Source: a virus. From it: DNA of 45,578 nucleotides. The translations under genes and the position numbers were made by a program. The notes under the pieces were generated by a model, which was given only the letters and a program-made list of their open reading frames with translations, had not been told where the DNA came from and did not search any database. Of this stretch, positions 31,401-36,172 are shown in pieces. Numbering within the stretch: the first letter of the stretch is position 1; each line of letters begins with the position of its first letter. The DNA is taken from positions 1-45,578 of the IMG/VR virus record IMGVR_UViG_3300020468_000014. One strand, given 5' to 3'.

Positions 31401-32341
31401 TCAAAATCACCTTGAATTGTAGAATCGGAGTCATCAAAACCAATGAAAAGTGATAATTTATAGTAATTTTGAATAGTTGTTAGTGCAACACCAACTCTAC
31501 TAAATCCTTCAACCTCAGATATTGAAGCACTAGTATTAACATCTGATGTTTTGAAGAGTGTTTGACCTGCTAATTTGGTAACATCACCACTAAGAGCCTC
31601 AGCAATTACAACTTCTCTTCTAACATAATTCGCTGCAGATGGTTTTAATAAATATTCTTCTAAATTTACAACTTTTGGAGTTTCGTTATAAAGTGCATTA
31701 AATAAAATTCTGAATGATTCATCTGTTCCTTTAGCATTATATAATGCTCTTGCTTCTTTTATAAACGTACCTGCATTCAAATTTGGATCAAAATCGACAT
31801 TTTCTAACCCTGGAGTAAGAGAATACTTAAGTTTTTTATAAAATTCTTGTAAAAATAGAGAACTTAAGTTTTGTACATAAGTACCTGATAAATGATCAGC
31901 AGTACTAGAAGTGGAAAATGTTAAGTCTTCTTGATTTAATTCTTGATGATAACTTGTAATACCACTAAAACCACGTTTAGCACCAGTAAAACTATTAGTT
32001 GTTACTCCAGTATAAGTTATAATCTCATCATTAATCTTTAATAAACCCCATTCACTAGGAAAACCCTTTGTACTAGAAACAGGAATAGTATCACTACTTG
32101 TAGTAATTCCAGTAGAAAGAGTTGTTGATCCAATAACAACGTCTGGGGTTAAATTATCTAATTTTAAATACTGATCTAAATTATCAGAGATGTCAATATT
32201 ACCTCCCTGATATTCTTGAGAAATATAATATTGCTTTAAAAAATCTACTGCACGAGGACTTTCACTCAATACATATTCGGGCAGCTGATTTTCAATGATT
32301 TGTTGAACCTTTACTTTTGGTTCAAAGCCAGTTTGAATCAT
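16436..32341 (-). CDS. gp7: Giant gp7-like baseplate wedge protein (5301 aa)
   Basis: The longest gene in the window. T4 gp7 has 1032 residues. The N-terminal part carries the gp7 signature FIKEARALYNAKGTDESFRI followed by LFNALYNETPKVVNLEEYLL, matching T4 gp7's 'YSTKGIEASYKFLFKVLYNE'. It lies between genes 6 and 8 as in T4. After that come thousands of residues of beta modules: GxGYxxxPxV repeats, VGxGTT-rich linkers, ITYTGV..FTGAKRGFSGI modules, and eleven copies of a 'SLxFTCxxDNxxTxHxYPRxxDP' motif in about residues 3450-4715. The C-terminus FPTIQRRLEGFRDSGAVDPT resembles other marine gp7-like proteins as I recall them. The wedge-nucleating part should sit in the baseplate; the rest may form a large peripheral or fibre-like structure (inference). 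The reading frame is unbroken over 15.9 kb. Start is 7 bases after the gene 6 stop. Confidence 0.85.
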   Translation of the reverse strand: MIQTGFEPKVKVQQIIENQLPEYVLSESPRAVDFLKQYYISQEYQGGNIDISDNLDQYLKLDNLTPDVVIGSTTLSTGITTSSDTIPVSSTKGFPSEWGLLKINDEIITYTGVTTNSFTGAKRGFSGITSYHQELNQEDLTFSTSSTADHLSGTYVQNLSSLFLQEFYKKLKYSLTPGLENVDFDPNLNAGTFIKEARALYNAKGTDESFRILFNALYNETPKVVNLEEYLLKPSAANYVRREVVIAEALSGDVTKLAGQTLFKTSDVNTSASISEVEGFSRVGVALTTIQNYYKLSLFIGFDDSDSTIQGDFDITQATRCLDNVSIGSSVLSVDSTVGFGQTGTIISLGNTSIDYTSKSVNQFFGCTGIGVSIKKSDEIRSNNTYYGYEDGDSTKKVELRLTGVLSDFEQISTNLNINEGETISVKNVGDFIQNPATNATFKQVFANSWIYNTSCRYFLEGQSFNSASTFTTKSKIDKSSLKKGDIVEVVRNRSNNVVAFNNGNLESSILQITGDDTVQLSDALSVEGAIDLRRKLNYAKSTAVPLEVDNIITDTSNLYIKDETEAYYAANSLPSGRTGVTTDFLNVITTDVKSATASGLDSLVPNTLDQYSVVSFPSAVPFFTGDEIYYKPSGTHYVGLETGRYYCEIVSSDKKKIRVYGSRASIESATYIPLKSVAGDHKFILNSQRSEEIAAQKTLKKFPLTSSSNRADQTLTEPGATGMLINGVEITNYKSEDKVYYGPLKSATVVTSGNNYDVVRPPNIHISSGVGTDALVQPVVQGSVTKVFIDPQGFDITEVQSIDVLGGNGTAVLEPIIIRKSREIEFDGRQTVFAGGVDETANTITFLTSHNLQNAQEVIYKSNGNEGIGVGVGTATLVNNGSYFVEVINNRAIKLYESALSAINKTNVVGLGVSNTAGTHKFSTLPNQKSVGAIEVIDGGTLTNRKLYVKPTGISTQYNKVIFENHGFSNGDIVEYTTAAGAGTSTPETITGLTTTTGITTTANYYQVLKLNDHSFRLANAGIAGTDPINFDRGNFVKFDYSGQGFQVFKYPDISVSLKYTPVGFGTATQVVEEMILTPTVRGSIIDAYLYETGTGYGSTIINFEKKPTVSIQNGRNASLKPNVINGRVVSVDINYGGVDYYSTPDLNLVDETNAGSGAKLRPIITNNRITGVQVVSAGIGYSTASTKLTVVAAGDGANVNVNVRPLTIDMVQKYEENELFVESNDKLKYTVVGYGETYRTSFGEVGIGITVASKIIGWAYDGNPIYGSFGYSNPQDANSFATRIISGYTLDASAVEDRPLTSVFSEGFFVEDHKFDDSGDLDINNGRFAKTPEFPNGIYAYYATIKDSSNQNKPDFPYFVGNSFRSVPVDQVLSQDYDYATNNLLRNTFPYRVAEKDIDNDFIIETNEISNQKAIIESVTSGTIDELNIVTSGENYSMNEKLIFDETDSGGEGLSSKISSLKGKTIVDIQTAVTSFDNTILTWNPENVQVNILPQHSLVSRDDVVISGLSTVLTQVNGRYQIGIVTASTQLIAAVPTVGSLPSASELYVTSVPESLGVGNSITVGSETMQVLEIFPNEKIIKANRGISGVSHNVGSPVSIISDSFTIPKVVPYFESKLNNIAYFNPIHQVGFGVTSGISHSSSFGFGSTTITRNIPTQTIFLPNHKFNNNDSVTISVPGGAAQISIANSSGTVSYNLPQEVFVTDRGKNYIGIRTGVGIGFSDVFFTGGGTDRDNYYITTKFEQVLAKTQKIISTVSISTAFNHNLSIGDEIDLTVRSSLAVGIGTSTGIKLKRNEVTGHLLVNPINFINTGINSITNEITLNEHGLKTGDKVFYDANTIATGLSTGSYFVFKVDEDIIKLCATSKDAYSNPPTVVDMIDTGGTSQYLSLINPSLFIVGNSDVVFDVVDPSLEGYDFKFYYDDQFKNEFVSTGFTGATEFTITGVGTVGLGTVATRTLNYDNMLPSKLYYNIEKSGFISTADTQVKNHSFINFADSLYNGKYDVVSTASTTFDILLRQVPERLSYTSSEASTLEYNTTSLTATGGVHKVGIDFSGFGYKRLPNFIGIGTLATGSGAYVIPASKSVGNANQVRIINEGFEYSSDKTLKPNAYISPLIIIENSNTIGVVTVTSGGDNYLDEPNVHIVHPDTRQRIQSGLLRAELTGPSIGYVDVVVAPTGLPEKAVELFTVNNTNGIGIQTVASNNTGIFTCYITTPSAGYSPAPFTVGDEVFIENMVKVGTAGTGFNSVEMGYRFPKVIAYATGTLDAVTVDASEYTTNCGTAVVDQGSLAVIINKYNYPTFSSYQFPSQFIIGEQLVSNQIVRDLYITSTETDAKNPDFIKVAGTYELSPNEIIVGKESGTVANIVSITENQGKFAVDYAVKKDIGWSDDVGKLNLDNQVLPDNDYYQNLSYTVKSSQEYSTLRSPVNGLLHTAGLKNFADTGISSTTALVAVGSTSQSLSILDLTGDERVDTLYNWTTAFDLEYNTTFGSNITRTGKASKFVEIENKRLSSYLLAKSNQVLLIDDINSQFSNLDGDPSEFLNLFKIDASSVNEFESLFVRVTDIGQGDVQIADLVLLSNYGTESVLLQKQKLDDETSIGSFAVFEDALGDTYLRFTPLPDAYNTDYDLKIVRTQFNQQAGVGTFAVGFVNLSGSVGVATTVSSGITTTRIIGLSSEKYHSLHLQNHLLNETTNEQNYVELYVSHDGEHTYTSEYFVDTHSDVGMYSDQFMGEFTVGFSTDSGYGNELIVEYHNPSTDIIQLKSKIVGFGSTAVGVGTYRFLAPGQPAGSEQTALYQSDYSIGTGTTTVFSIINTDFNAVKSVVEVSAGSTRALHQVYTMHDGGDVYTQPSPFISVGSTSISDSLSGLGSFNGKYNGNQLQLEFIPDSAYASTEIQVASLSLCMYGPLDTLNEPLTEELEFGSGREMIKLFFYNAINGDRINRKNFTLTSGLTPVFAKSFDPATPEIFNPATGTFNIDNHFFRTGEELIYKPNSTFVGVGSTPVQYVDGGGGINSLTSPVFVIRDGSDSFQIATTKTLALAGTAVTFVGVGTGNAHEFHMAVANTKAVITIDNLIQSPLAYNPIAFSLQNNTENIDGAGTLGIGTTATTFSVSGISSLGPDDIVRVGDEFMKIVNLGIGTDTDGPIVGVGTTSLLQVERSFVGSTPSAHANNATVQLYRGSYNIVGKEIHFTESPKGNPQVEKNANNLDFPTSSFTGRAFLRNDYSTNQIYDDITDQFTGLDTQFTLKVGGANTVGLGSTGGSGLLTISNIFQKPSAANNPDNNFEISEDTSAGISSIVFTGITSATGDVFIDPQDINQNQLPRGGMLVSLGSTPGLGYAVPVPAKAYVETDAAGSITSIVGFPTVASVKNPIAAADYDNVTGELEITTTYPTYFESGIIRQVKLVGLGFTCADDYDVTDATYDAGNGNLTLIIGANALGVGQSVGIATDSLTFTCSQDNYSSYHSYPRHGTDPIAGIATPIIERTTQSITINVGVGTDSLHRFVGVGTGAVLVRSGFSGITTSTYPKYPVGLTSYSEDYTIFNVDERDYTHQFVGTATSALYSGGDYKHTFVSATTNAINGSLTPNGGDYDANTGVLTLTFAGAHSISGGGNVTIANASLSFKCSRDNFQTEHKYPRATDPAFGQTLTATVPNATTIEVPVGTSPARERDVTDATYIPSTGQVELTIGSGHGYSAATPLTATNAVYTQSTGRLVITSNGHGLVTGMRVQIKDHSLTYTCTKDGNATEHSYPRPNDPAHHKWLAVHAYTVNTFTVYVGAAAAEDQYAHTFVSATSDGILKMIGETVGLKTESLDWRCSQDNYATIHPYPRLGDPAGDGSVIGVTSVTTSTITLDVGKLPRYRFTTKVGVNSIPHRYLGRGYTLPWYGDATYGSAYAGNISIGITDSPYEHKFVSAASSAIEIGGDYAHSFVSGSSDLANAIFSGGDYKHIFVRGATDSITKVTGGGKLTPIGAAYTGSTGVLQMTFASAHGITGGQQISFDNGALTFTCDRDNNNTEHAYPRSSDPIAGVNTAVTVPTATTVELNVGSSPNVTTTIASPYAEYSPQTGIVTFFVSSHNFSAPTTHTIADAGYNPTTGYLDITVTGHGWQTGEYVKIAENSLRFTCALDNHATDHYYPRFDSADKDETGSQWLPIEQVGVNTFAVYVGLAGDINAGIHTFVSASQPITKSVDEVGIKTDSLAFTCGRDNNQSIHTYPRLGKDPLNKTYSKVVGIATTGATSFSVFVGVTTNSTLDVLDSSYEGGSGILKVVVGDAGMTAVAANNNKIGIKTESLVFTCGKDNFRTLHPYPRSSDPVVGICTDAFNNDPTSFEAFVGSSVGTGGVVNAEIVDYNKHRFITAGVGSITANAGGPFTATTGTEYDPKSGILTVTTTASHSFTQSGINTAASGTTYNPTTGVVEITTASAHGWSNGNLVKIEENSLIFTCAYDNNQTEHPYPRVGDPIHNKWIPISNVSGTTFQIQTLKRAPSTNTSAHTFVSAAASGIQKANNTVGFVTGGLTFTCAKNNFLDLHPYPRPKKDPVHNKIVGVEQVFAANKFTVNVGKSPYGTGARLDISVGAAGTNYINPSLVIPEPAYDDLGVIGVSRLGDGPTTDTGTGLLLNIGMGQRPRGDEHRFVSAGINSVTRSIGGTLTVNDAGYIPSTGILELSFTTNHGLSLANTITIADDSLTFTCGRDNFSSEHDYPRSTDPVSGQSIAIREIVDTDTIKVFVGVTTFSDLSYGEVTEFRITRNGYGFRRGDKFTPVGLVTDSNLQEIITPAIFDAVDVRSDEFSAWQFGQFDYIDSIKNQQDGSKTRFELKYDGGLLAFESEDTPAFPEMNLSNALLIIVNGAIQEPGVAYEFDGGTSFIFNEAPRATDDVTIFFYRGTDGEDTVLISDIKETVKPGDLIELLKIQTDKEDQTNRTIEAIVDSDRIETSFYTGPGITSERKQFSWTRQKTDKIIGGRVISKARSITEPLIFPTAKIIRDLSSSESAQIFVDDASIFNYEGDLPTKPIGGFIVDNSISEPRAASLTATINGSGQLSGFTIVDGGLGYVGASTNLSVGIPTSGIGVGIGTTATATATITNGAITGTTITNSGFGYTSSNVPKVIAPLPLYKSELVSNITSVQAVSGSITGIGTTTKAGSSTGLALMFNIRAATGLSNLADGRPINIFNTQIGTGVTSVYDSDSEVIGIGTEFLDNVYNISGNHGGYSGTETIIICNIKSDTVHTGLNTTGSWENNPAGNFSMGRLSGTIARNGANPIAIGVSGLTINSGLTTFPTIQRRLEGFRDSGAVDPTS
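18205..21990 (-). repeat. Eleven copies of a Cys/His 'FTCxxDN..H.YPR' protein repeat in the gp7-like gene
   Basis: Coding repeats within the giant gene. Examples are SLTFTCSQDNYSSYHSYPR, SLSFKCSRDNFQTEHKYPR, SLRFTCALDNHATDHYYPR and SLTFTCGRDNFSSEHDYPR. Each copy keeps one Cys, DN (or a variant), one His, YPR and usually a following DP. Copies are roughly 200-500 bases apart, alternating with 'GGDYxHxFVSA' and 'TGxxxxTxxxxHG' segments. The copies differ in sequence, so they are old or under diversifying selection rather than a recent tandem expansion. Boundaries are approximate. Confidence 0.85.
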
Positions 32342-32348
32342 ATTTTGA

Positions 32349-34283
32349 TTACTCGCGTATTAATTTTCCGTTTAGATAACTTGAAGTATAGAAGTCCTTA
32401 ATAAAGCTAGTTCCAGTAATTTCATCACCTGAACTTATCACATCCCTAATCATATTTATTGTACTTTTTGAAAGACTAAAATTGAGGTATAGTTCTTTTA
32501 ATCCAACTACATCATTAGATTCTGGAATTGCTTGTACTTCTACAACACCACTATTATCAAGTGTTGATGTAATATTCACTGTACTTAGAAGAATTTCTCC
32601 TTTTATATAATCTACGGTTCCAGCTGAACCAATAACAGTATTTTCAGTTCCATTGTCTAATATTTCCACGATAGAGATAACACCTGTCTTCATATCTGAA
32701 TTAGGAGTATCTGTAAGGTAAACAGTTCTAATATTATTAGATATTGTAAACCCAGTAGACTTAATATTTTTTCCTGCTGTGGTTACATGGAATTGGTTAC
32801 CGAAACATAGTTCATATTGGGCAAACTGGTTAATTGCTGCCTTCAAATCCCTTCTAATACGTACACGGGTAATATTAGAGGTAATAGCAGTATCTGTACT
32901 ATCAATTACTTGCTGTACTTTACTATATTTGAATCTACCACCAAATTTATTCATATCTACAGAATTTGAATATGCAGTTAGTGTATTTGAGACTTTTGTT
33001 TGAAGGGCAGATGAAGTAGAGACCTTATTTTCATCAAAATACACTGCAGAATCAATTTCCACATATAGTATTTTAAGATCTTCAATTTTTTGGTTAATAC
33101 CAGATACAGCGTATTGCTTTAATTGGGATAAAATCCTAGTTTTGTTAAATGCTGATACATATGTACCATTCTTAGGTTTAATACTAATTGTAACAGTACC
33201 AAACTCTGGTGGATCCATTTCTTCACCACCAACGACTGCTACTGACTCAGTATCTGGGTAAATTTTCTTTATTATTGCCTCATAATCCCTAGGTGTAACC
33301 GCCCTGTATTGGGAGGAATAGATTCTAGGTGCATAATACTTAATTGAACTAATAGACTCTATTTCAGACCCATTTGTGGATGCCTCAACGGTAGCCACAC
33401 TAGGAGTTGATGTTAGAGTGATAGATCCCCCTGCTGCATTAACAATTCTACCTGCAAATGAGAAACTATTATTATTTCCAATACCATTTCCGTCTTCTCC
33501 ATCAGTAATAATATATTGAACAGTAACTACAGACCCATTTTCCAGTTTTTTACCAATTATTCCATCACCAAACACTACTTCATACCTTTCATCTTGTACT
33601 TCTTGCACTAAAAAGATTTCTGAGACTGAATCTACGTCTAAAATGTTAGAAACTAGTGAATATTCAATTCCAACTGACCCAGATGCGTCACTAGGCCCCT
33701 TAACATACACTTTTATAGTCGAAGTATCAATATGTGGGTTGTCTAAAATGAATCTTTGACTTAATGAACCATCAACTGTGAAGGTTTTGTTAAGAAATGT
33801 GCCTTCTTTTAGTAAAATATTTTCAAACGTTGCTACAAAAGTGCCTATAGATGGTTCTCTTACTGGTGCAGAGATGTCTTCGGACGTTGAGAACACATAT
33901 GAGGTGTTGTTAGCATCACCTATACACACTAAACCTGCTCTTATAGTCGCTATAGGGGTTGAATTGAGTGAAGTTATGTTTAGACCTACATCAAATGTTA
34001 CTTGTGCTGTGGCTGCCGTCCTAGAACGGGGTACATAACCTATATTTCTTGCTAATGAGACGACATTTTCTCTAACTGTTGCTGAATCTAGGAAAGATTC
34101 GTTCACAACCATGTTTGAGTTGAATGCTGTGATATACGTATTATAAGCTAACGTGTCGATAAGGACGGAAAAGTTCGATCCTTCGAAGTCAAAGTCCGTA
34201 AAATTGCTATTTGCACGGAGATATGACTTAATTGAGGTTTTTATTTGATCAAAATCAAGATCTGTAAATTTAGTGAAAGGCAT
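32349..34283 (-). CDS. gp6: Baseplate wedge protein gp6
   Basis: 644 residues, against 660 in T4. It begins MPFTKFTDLDFDQIKTSIKS and continues YLRANSNFTDFDFEGSNFSV, followed by LIDTLAYNTYITAFNSNMVV and SARNIGYVPRSRTAA-like text, which is the diagnostic N-terminal region of T4-type gp6 and the J-family baseplate proteins. gp6 dimers form the iris-like ring that holds the wedges together. Start ATG at 34283 follows the gp25 stop by one base, so the genes are coupled. The full family length appears present. Confidence 0.95.
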   Translation of the reverse strand: MPFTKFTDLDFDQIKTSIKSYLRANSNFTDFDFEGSNFSVLIDTLAYNTYITAFNSNMVVNESFLDSATVRENVVSLARNIGYVPRSRTAATAQVTFDVGLNITSLNSTPIATIRAGLVCIGDANNTSYVFSTSEDISAPVREPSIGTFVATFENILLKEGTFLNKTFTVDGSLSQRFILDNPHIDTSTIKVYVKGPSDASGSVGIEYSLVSNILDVDSVSEIFLVQEVQDERYEVVFGDGIIGKKLENGSVVTVQYIITDGEDGNGIGNNNSFSFAGRIVNAAGGSITLTSTPSVATVEASTNGSEIESISSIKYYAPRIYSSQYRAVTPRDYEAIIKKIYPDTESVAVVGGEEMDPPEFGTVTISIKPKNGTYVSAFNKTRILSQLKQYAVSGINQKIEDLKILYVEIDSAVYFDENKVSTSSALQTKVSNTLTAYSNSVDMNKFGGRFKYSKVQQVIDSTDTAITSNITRVRIRRDLKAAINQFAQYELCFGNQFHVTTAGKNIKSTGFTISNNIRTVYLTDTPNSDMKTGVISIVEILDNGTENTVIGSAGTVDYIKGEILLSTVNITSTLDNSGVVEVQAIPESNDVVGLKELYLNFSLSKSTINMIRDVISSGDEITGTSFIKDFYTSSYLNGKLIRE

Positions 34284-34284
34284 G

Positions 34285-34686
34285 TTATCTTGTTGCCTCT
34301 AAGAGGAATGAATATTCTTGTGTTGGAAACTCTTGTCCTATAATATCAAAGATAACGGTAACATCAAAAGAGTTAACTTCTGGATTTGGGTCTACCGCAA
34401 CGGTTACGTTTTCTACTCTTGGTTCAAAGTTATCTATTGCAATGGCTATCTGCTGCCTTATAGTAGACGCAGTACCAAAATCAACGAATTCAAATAGACT
34501 TCTTTGGACATCTGATCCTAACAGTGAATTAAAGAATCTTTCAGTAGGAATTGTTTGTACTATATTTCTTACAGAACGACGAATTGCGTCTTCATTCTTC
34601 AATACTTGTAAATCATCTGTTACAGGATGAGGTTTAAACGACAATGAAATGTCTTTAAATGCTCTAGATACCCTCTTAATCGCCAT
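34285..34686 (-). CDS. gp25: Baseplate wedge protein gp25
   Basis: 133 residues, against 132 in T4. MAIKRVSRAFKDISLSFKPH, then DLQVLKNEDAIRRSVRNIVQ and TIPTERFFNSLLGSDVQRSL are typical of the gp25/lysozyme-like wedge family, including the conserved helix and the 'ERFFNSLLGS' turn where the EPR-type core-wedge contact lies in contractile injection systems. It is first in the baseplate operon with a late promoter 19 bases upstream. The family name refers to fold; no peptidoglycan-cleaving activity is implied. Confidence 0.95.
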   Translation of the reverse strand: MAIKRVSRAFKDISLSFKPHPVTDDLQVLKNEDAIRRSVRNIVQTIPTERFFNSLLGSDVQRSLFEFVDFGTASTIRQQIAIAIDNFEPRVENVTVAVDPNPEVNSFDVTVIFDIIGQEFPTQEYSFLLEATR

Positions 34687-34704
34687 TAGACAAAGGTTTT
34701 TTAT

Positions 34705-34712
34705 TATTTATA
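34705..34712 (-). promoter_or_regulatory. T4-type late promoter for the gene 25-6-7 operon
   Basis: TATAAATA on the minus strand, between the terminator of the upstream operon and gene 25. It marks the switch from early to late transcription units. Confidence 0.75.
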
Positions 34713-34724
34713 ATGGTTTCCCCA

Positions 34725-34751
34725 TAAAAAAAGTGCCTCTTTCGAGACACT
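34725..34751 (-). terminator. Intrinsic terminator after the glycosyltransferase operon
   Basis: On the minus strand AGTGTCTC-GAAA-GAGGCACT forms an 8-bp stem (one G-T pair) with a GAAA tetraloop, followed at once by TTTTTTT. It starts 4 bases after the stop of the 45-residue gene and separates this early operon from the late gene 25 promoter. Confidence 0.88.
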
Positions 34752-34755
34752 GCGG

Positions 34756-34893
34756 TTATTTTCCTTGTCCTCTGTACTTTTTACGAGCCGAGTTACGGGA
34801 TGTTGCCGAATATTTTGAGTGTTTTCCGCTTCCTTGACGAGTTTTTTTGGGTGTTGCCTCCTTACTCGTGTTCGTACTTGAATAAACTGCCAT
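34756..34893 (-). CDS. Small highly basic protein (45 aa)
   Basis: Begins MAVYSSTNTSKEATPKKTRQ and continues with GSGKHSKYSATSRNSARKK, ending YRGQGK. It is rich in Lys, Arg, Ser and Gly, with almost no hydrophobic residues, so it is probably disordered and likely to bind nucleic acid or another polyanion. A strong AAGGAG site 5 bases before the ATG and the terminator right after the stop support it as a true gene. Last gene of the glycosyltransferase operon. Function unknown. Confidence 0.75.
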   Translation of the reverse strand: MAVYSSTNTSKEATPKKTRQGSGKHSKYSATSRNSARKKYRGQGK

Positions 34894-34895
34894 AA

Positions 34896-35060
34896 TTACT
34901 CCTTGTTAATCTTAGTTTTTACTGTATCAGGATGTGGAGAACCTGTTTTGTAGAATTCAATCGCTAAGTCCTCCATCATATCAAAGTATTCGTTCTGTGT
35001 GAGATTCGAATACTTCTCCTCACCACCTATGAGAATACTATATGATTCTTGTTTTCTCAT
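34896..35060 (-). CDS. Small conserved-type protein (54 aa)
   Basis: Begins MRKQESYSILIGGEEKYSNL and continues TQNEYFDMMEDLAIEFYKTG, ending KTKINKE. It is a soluble mixed alpha/beta-looking domain with no known motif. The ATG lies inside the 3' end of the glycosyltransferase gene (23-base overlap), and its stop sits 2 bases before the next ATG; the AAGGAG for the 45-residue gene is made of its last codons. Such overlaps fit one cotranslated operon. Function unknown. Confidence 0.7.
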   Translation of the reverse strand: MRKQESYSILIGGEEKYSNLTQNEYFDMMEDLAIEFYKTGSPHPDTVKTKINKE

Positions 35061-35796
35061 GTCCTACACGTACACGTGGATCGCACCAGATTTCGTAACC
35101 TGCTTCTTTTGCATCAAGACAGAAAGAAACGTCTTCACCGCACATGTCTTGTACCTCGCCACTTTCGAAGACCTGCATCTTAGGTGCAAACCATGGATAA
35201 GGTATACCTTCGTTTTCAAATACTCCCTTTTTAATAAGAAGCCATCCGAAACCTGTGTAGTCTACTGTAAAAGGTTTCTTTCTCTTACTCATACTTTCAA
35301 CTGTTTCATGATTCATGACTCCACCGTTGTTACGGAAATCATCTTCTTCTAACCAGTGAGCAACTGAAGTTGTTTTACCATCCTCTGTAGCATACCAACC
35401 TGCTGCTAAGTCTTTTTCCATTAAGACTAACTGAAAGAACTTCTCAGAATTAAAAACTATATCTGAGTCAATCCATAGTTGCCAATCATATTTTAGTTTT
35501 CCATCCCATGGTAATTGCTTAGGCCCTCTGAGTACGTTAGCACCCAAACATTTACAACGGGCGAAATTTACCATTGATGAATAATCTTGAGATATCTGTA
35601 TACTTGCACCAGCCTGAACCAAGTCGAAGCATAGTTGTACGAAACTCTTTAGGTACTGATATGAAACTCCGCGGCCAGGTAAACAGAATACTATTGCCTT
35701 CCCTTTTACCAACTGCTTAGCTCTATCATAATCCCATTCTTGCACTTGCTTTTGTGCAGTCGGTGCTTTTGCCTTCACCGTGAATCCTTTAGCCAT
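35038..35796 (-). CDS. Glycosyltransferase of the GT-A type (252 aa)
   Basis: The pattern IVFCLPGRGVSYQYLKSFVQ (about residues 35-54), then WQLWIDSDIVF with a DSD metal/nucleotide-sugar motif (residues 110-112), and a late GEDVSFCLDAKEAGYEIWCD followed by a GHEK His, is that of GT-A fold transferases. It would move a sugar from a nucleotide sugar to DNA, protein or a surface glycan; the acceptor cannot be read from sequence. It is the first gene of a three-gene operon behind a perfect consensus promoter, with an AAAGGAA ribosome binding site, so it is made early. Early expression argues for a target in the host cell or phage DNA rather than virion decoration. Confidence 0.75.
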   Translation of the reverse strand: MAKGFTVKAKAPTAQKQVQEWDYDRAKQLVKGKAIVFCLPGRGVSYQYLKSFVQLCFDLVQAGASIQISQDYSSMVNFARCKCLGANVLRGPKQLPWDGKLKYDWQLWIDSDIVFNSEKFFQLVLMEKDLAAGWYATEDGKTTSVAHWLEEDDFRNNGGVMNHETVESMSKRKKPFTVDYTGFGWLLIKKGVFENEGIPYPWFAPKMQVFESGEVQDMCGEDVSFCLDAKEAGYEIWCDPRVRVGHEKTRII

Positions 35797-35820
35797 AAAA
35801 ATTAAATTCCTTTCAATCCA

Positions 35821-35849
35821 ATTATATCATCTTATATAGTCGTTGTCAA
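35821..35849 (-). promoter_or_regulatory. Perfect sigma70-type promoter for the glycosyltransferase operon
   Basis: TTGACA (35844-35849), exactly 17 bases, TATAAT (35821-35826) on the minus strand, 24 bases before the gene start. The -35 hexamer begins right after the stop codon of the AbrB-like gene. Full consensus suggests strong transcription by unmodified host polymerase. Confidence 0.88.
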
Positions 35850-36023
35850 TCAATCTGTATCTTCGGTTAATATTACTTCTTTATCTACCAAGTTCCATTT
35901 AAGTTCTGTATCTTCGAACCATCCCATCTCATTGATAACTGCTTCTGGTATTATAATCTTATACTCTCCAGTTGCGGGATCGACCTCTATGGTCGAAAAA
36001 ATATGTCCGAAATTTTTTTGCAT
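35850..36023 (-). CDS. AbrB/MazE-like small DNA-binding protein (57 aa)
   Basis: Residues 14-57, TIEVDPATGEYKIIIPEAVI followed by NEMGWFEDTELKWNLVD, show the swapped-hairpin AbrB pattern: a 'G.Y.I.IP..' strand, a short helix and a 'GW..D..L.W' strand. Such proteins bind DNA as dimers and act as transition-state regulators or antitoxins; no toxin gene is adjacent. I chose the internal ATG at 36023 because the longer frame (from 36104) adds 27 residues unlike the family, although no good ribosome binding site precedes either start. Two TATATAAAAAC boxes lie upstream and may be its promoters or operators. Confidence 0.6.
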   Translation of the reverse strand: MQKNFGHIFSTIEVDPATGEYKIIIPEAVINEMGWFEDTELKWNLVDKEVILTEDTD

Positions 36024-36041
36024 TAATGAAACGACCTTACA

Positions 36042-36140
36042 TGTTTTTATATAGGGGAAAAAATTTTTGTATAACAGGAAACATTTATCTCGCTTCCGTA
36101 ACACTTTGTAGGTTAGGGTCTCTTTCGGTTTTTATATACG
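36042..36140 (-). promoter_or_regulatory. Paired TCCCC...TATATAAAAAC boxes upstream of the AbrB-like gene
   Basis: The minus strand has CCCCTATATAAAAAC and CCCCCGTATATAAAAAC about 85 bases apart in the 149-base gap before the AbrB-like gene. They could be tandem promoters or operator sites. The rest of the gap holds AT-rich DNA and no convincing gene. Confidence 0.4.
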
Positions 36141-36172
36141 GGGGATCAACCGCATATAATATGTCTGAGACA

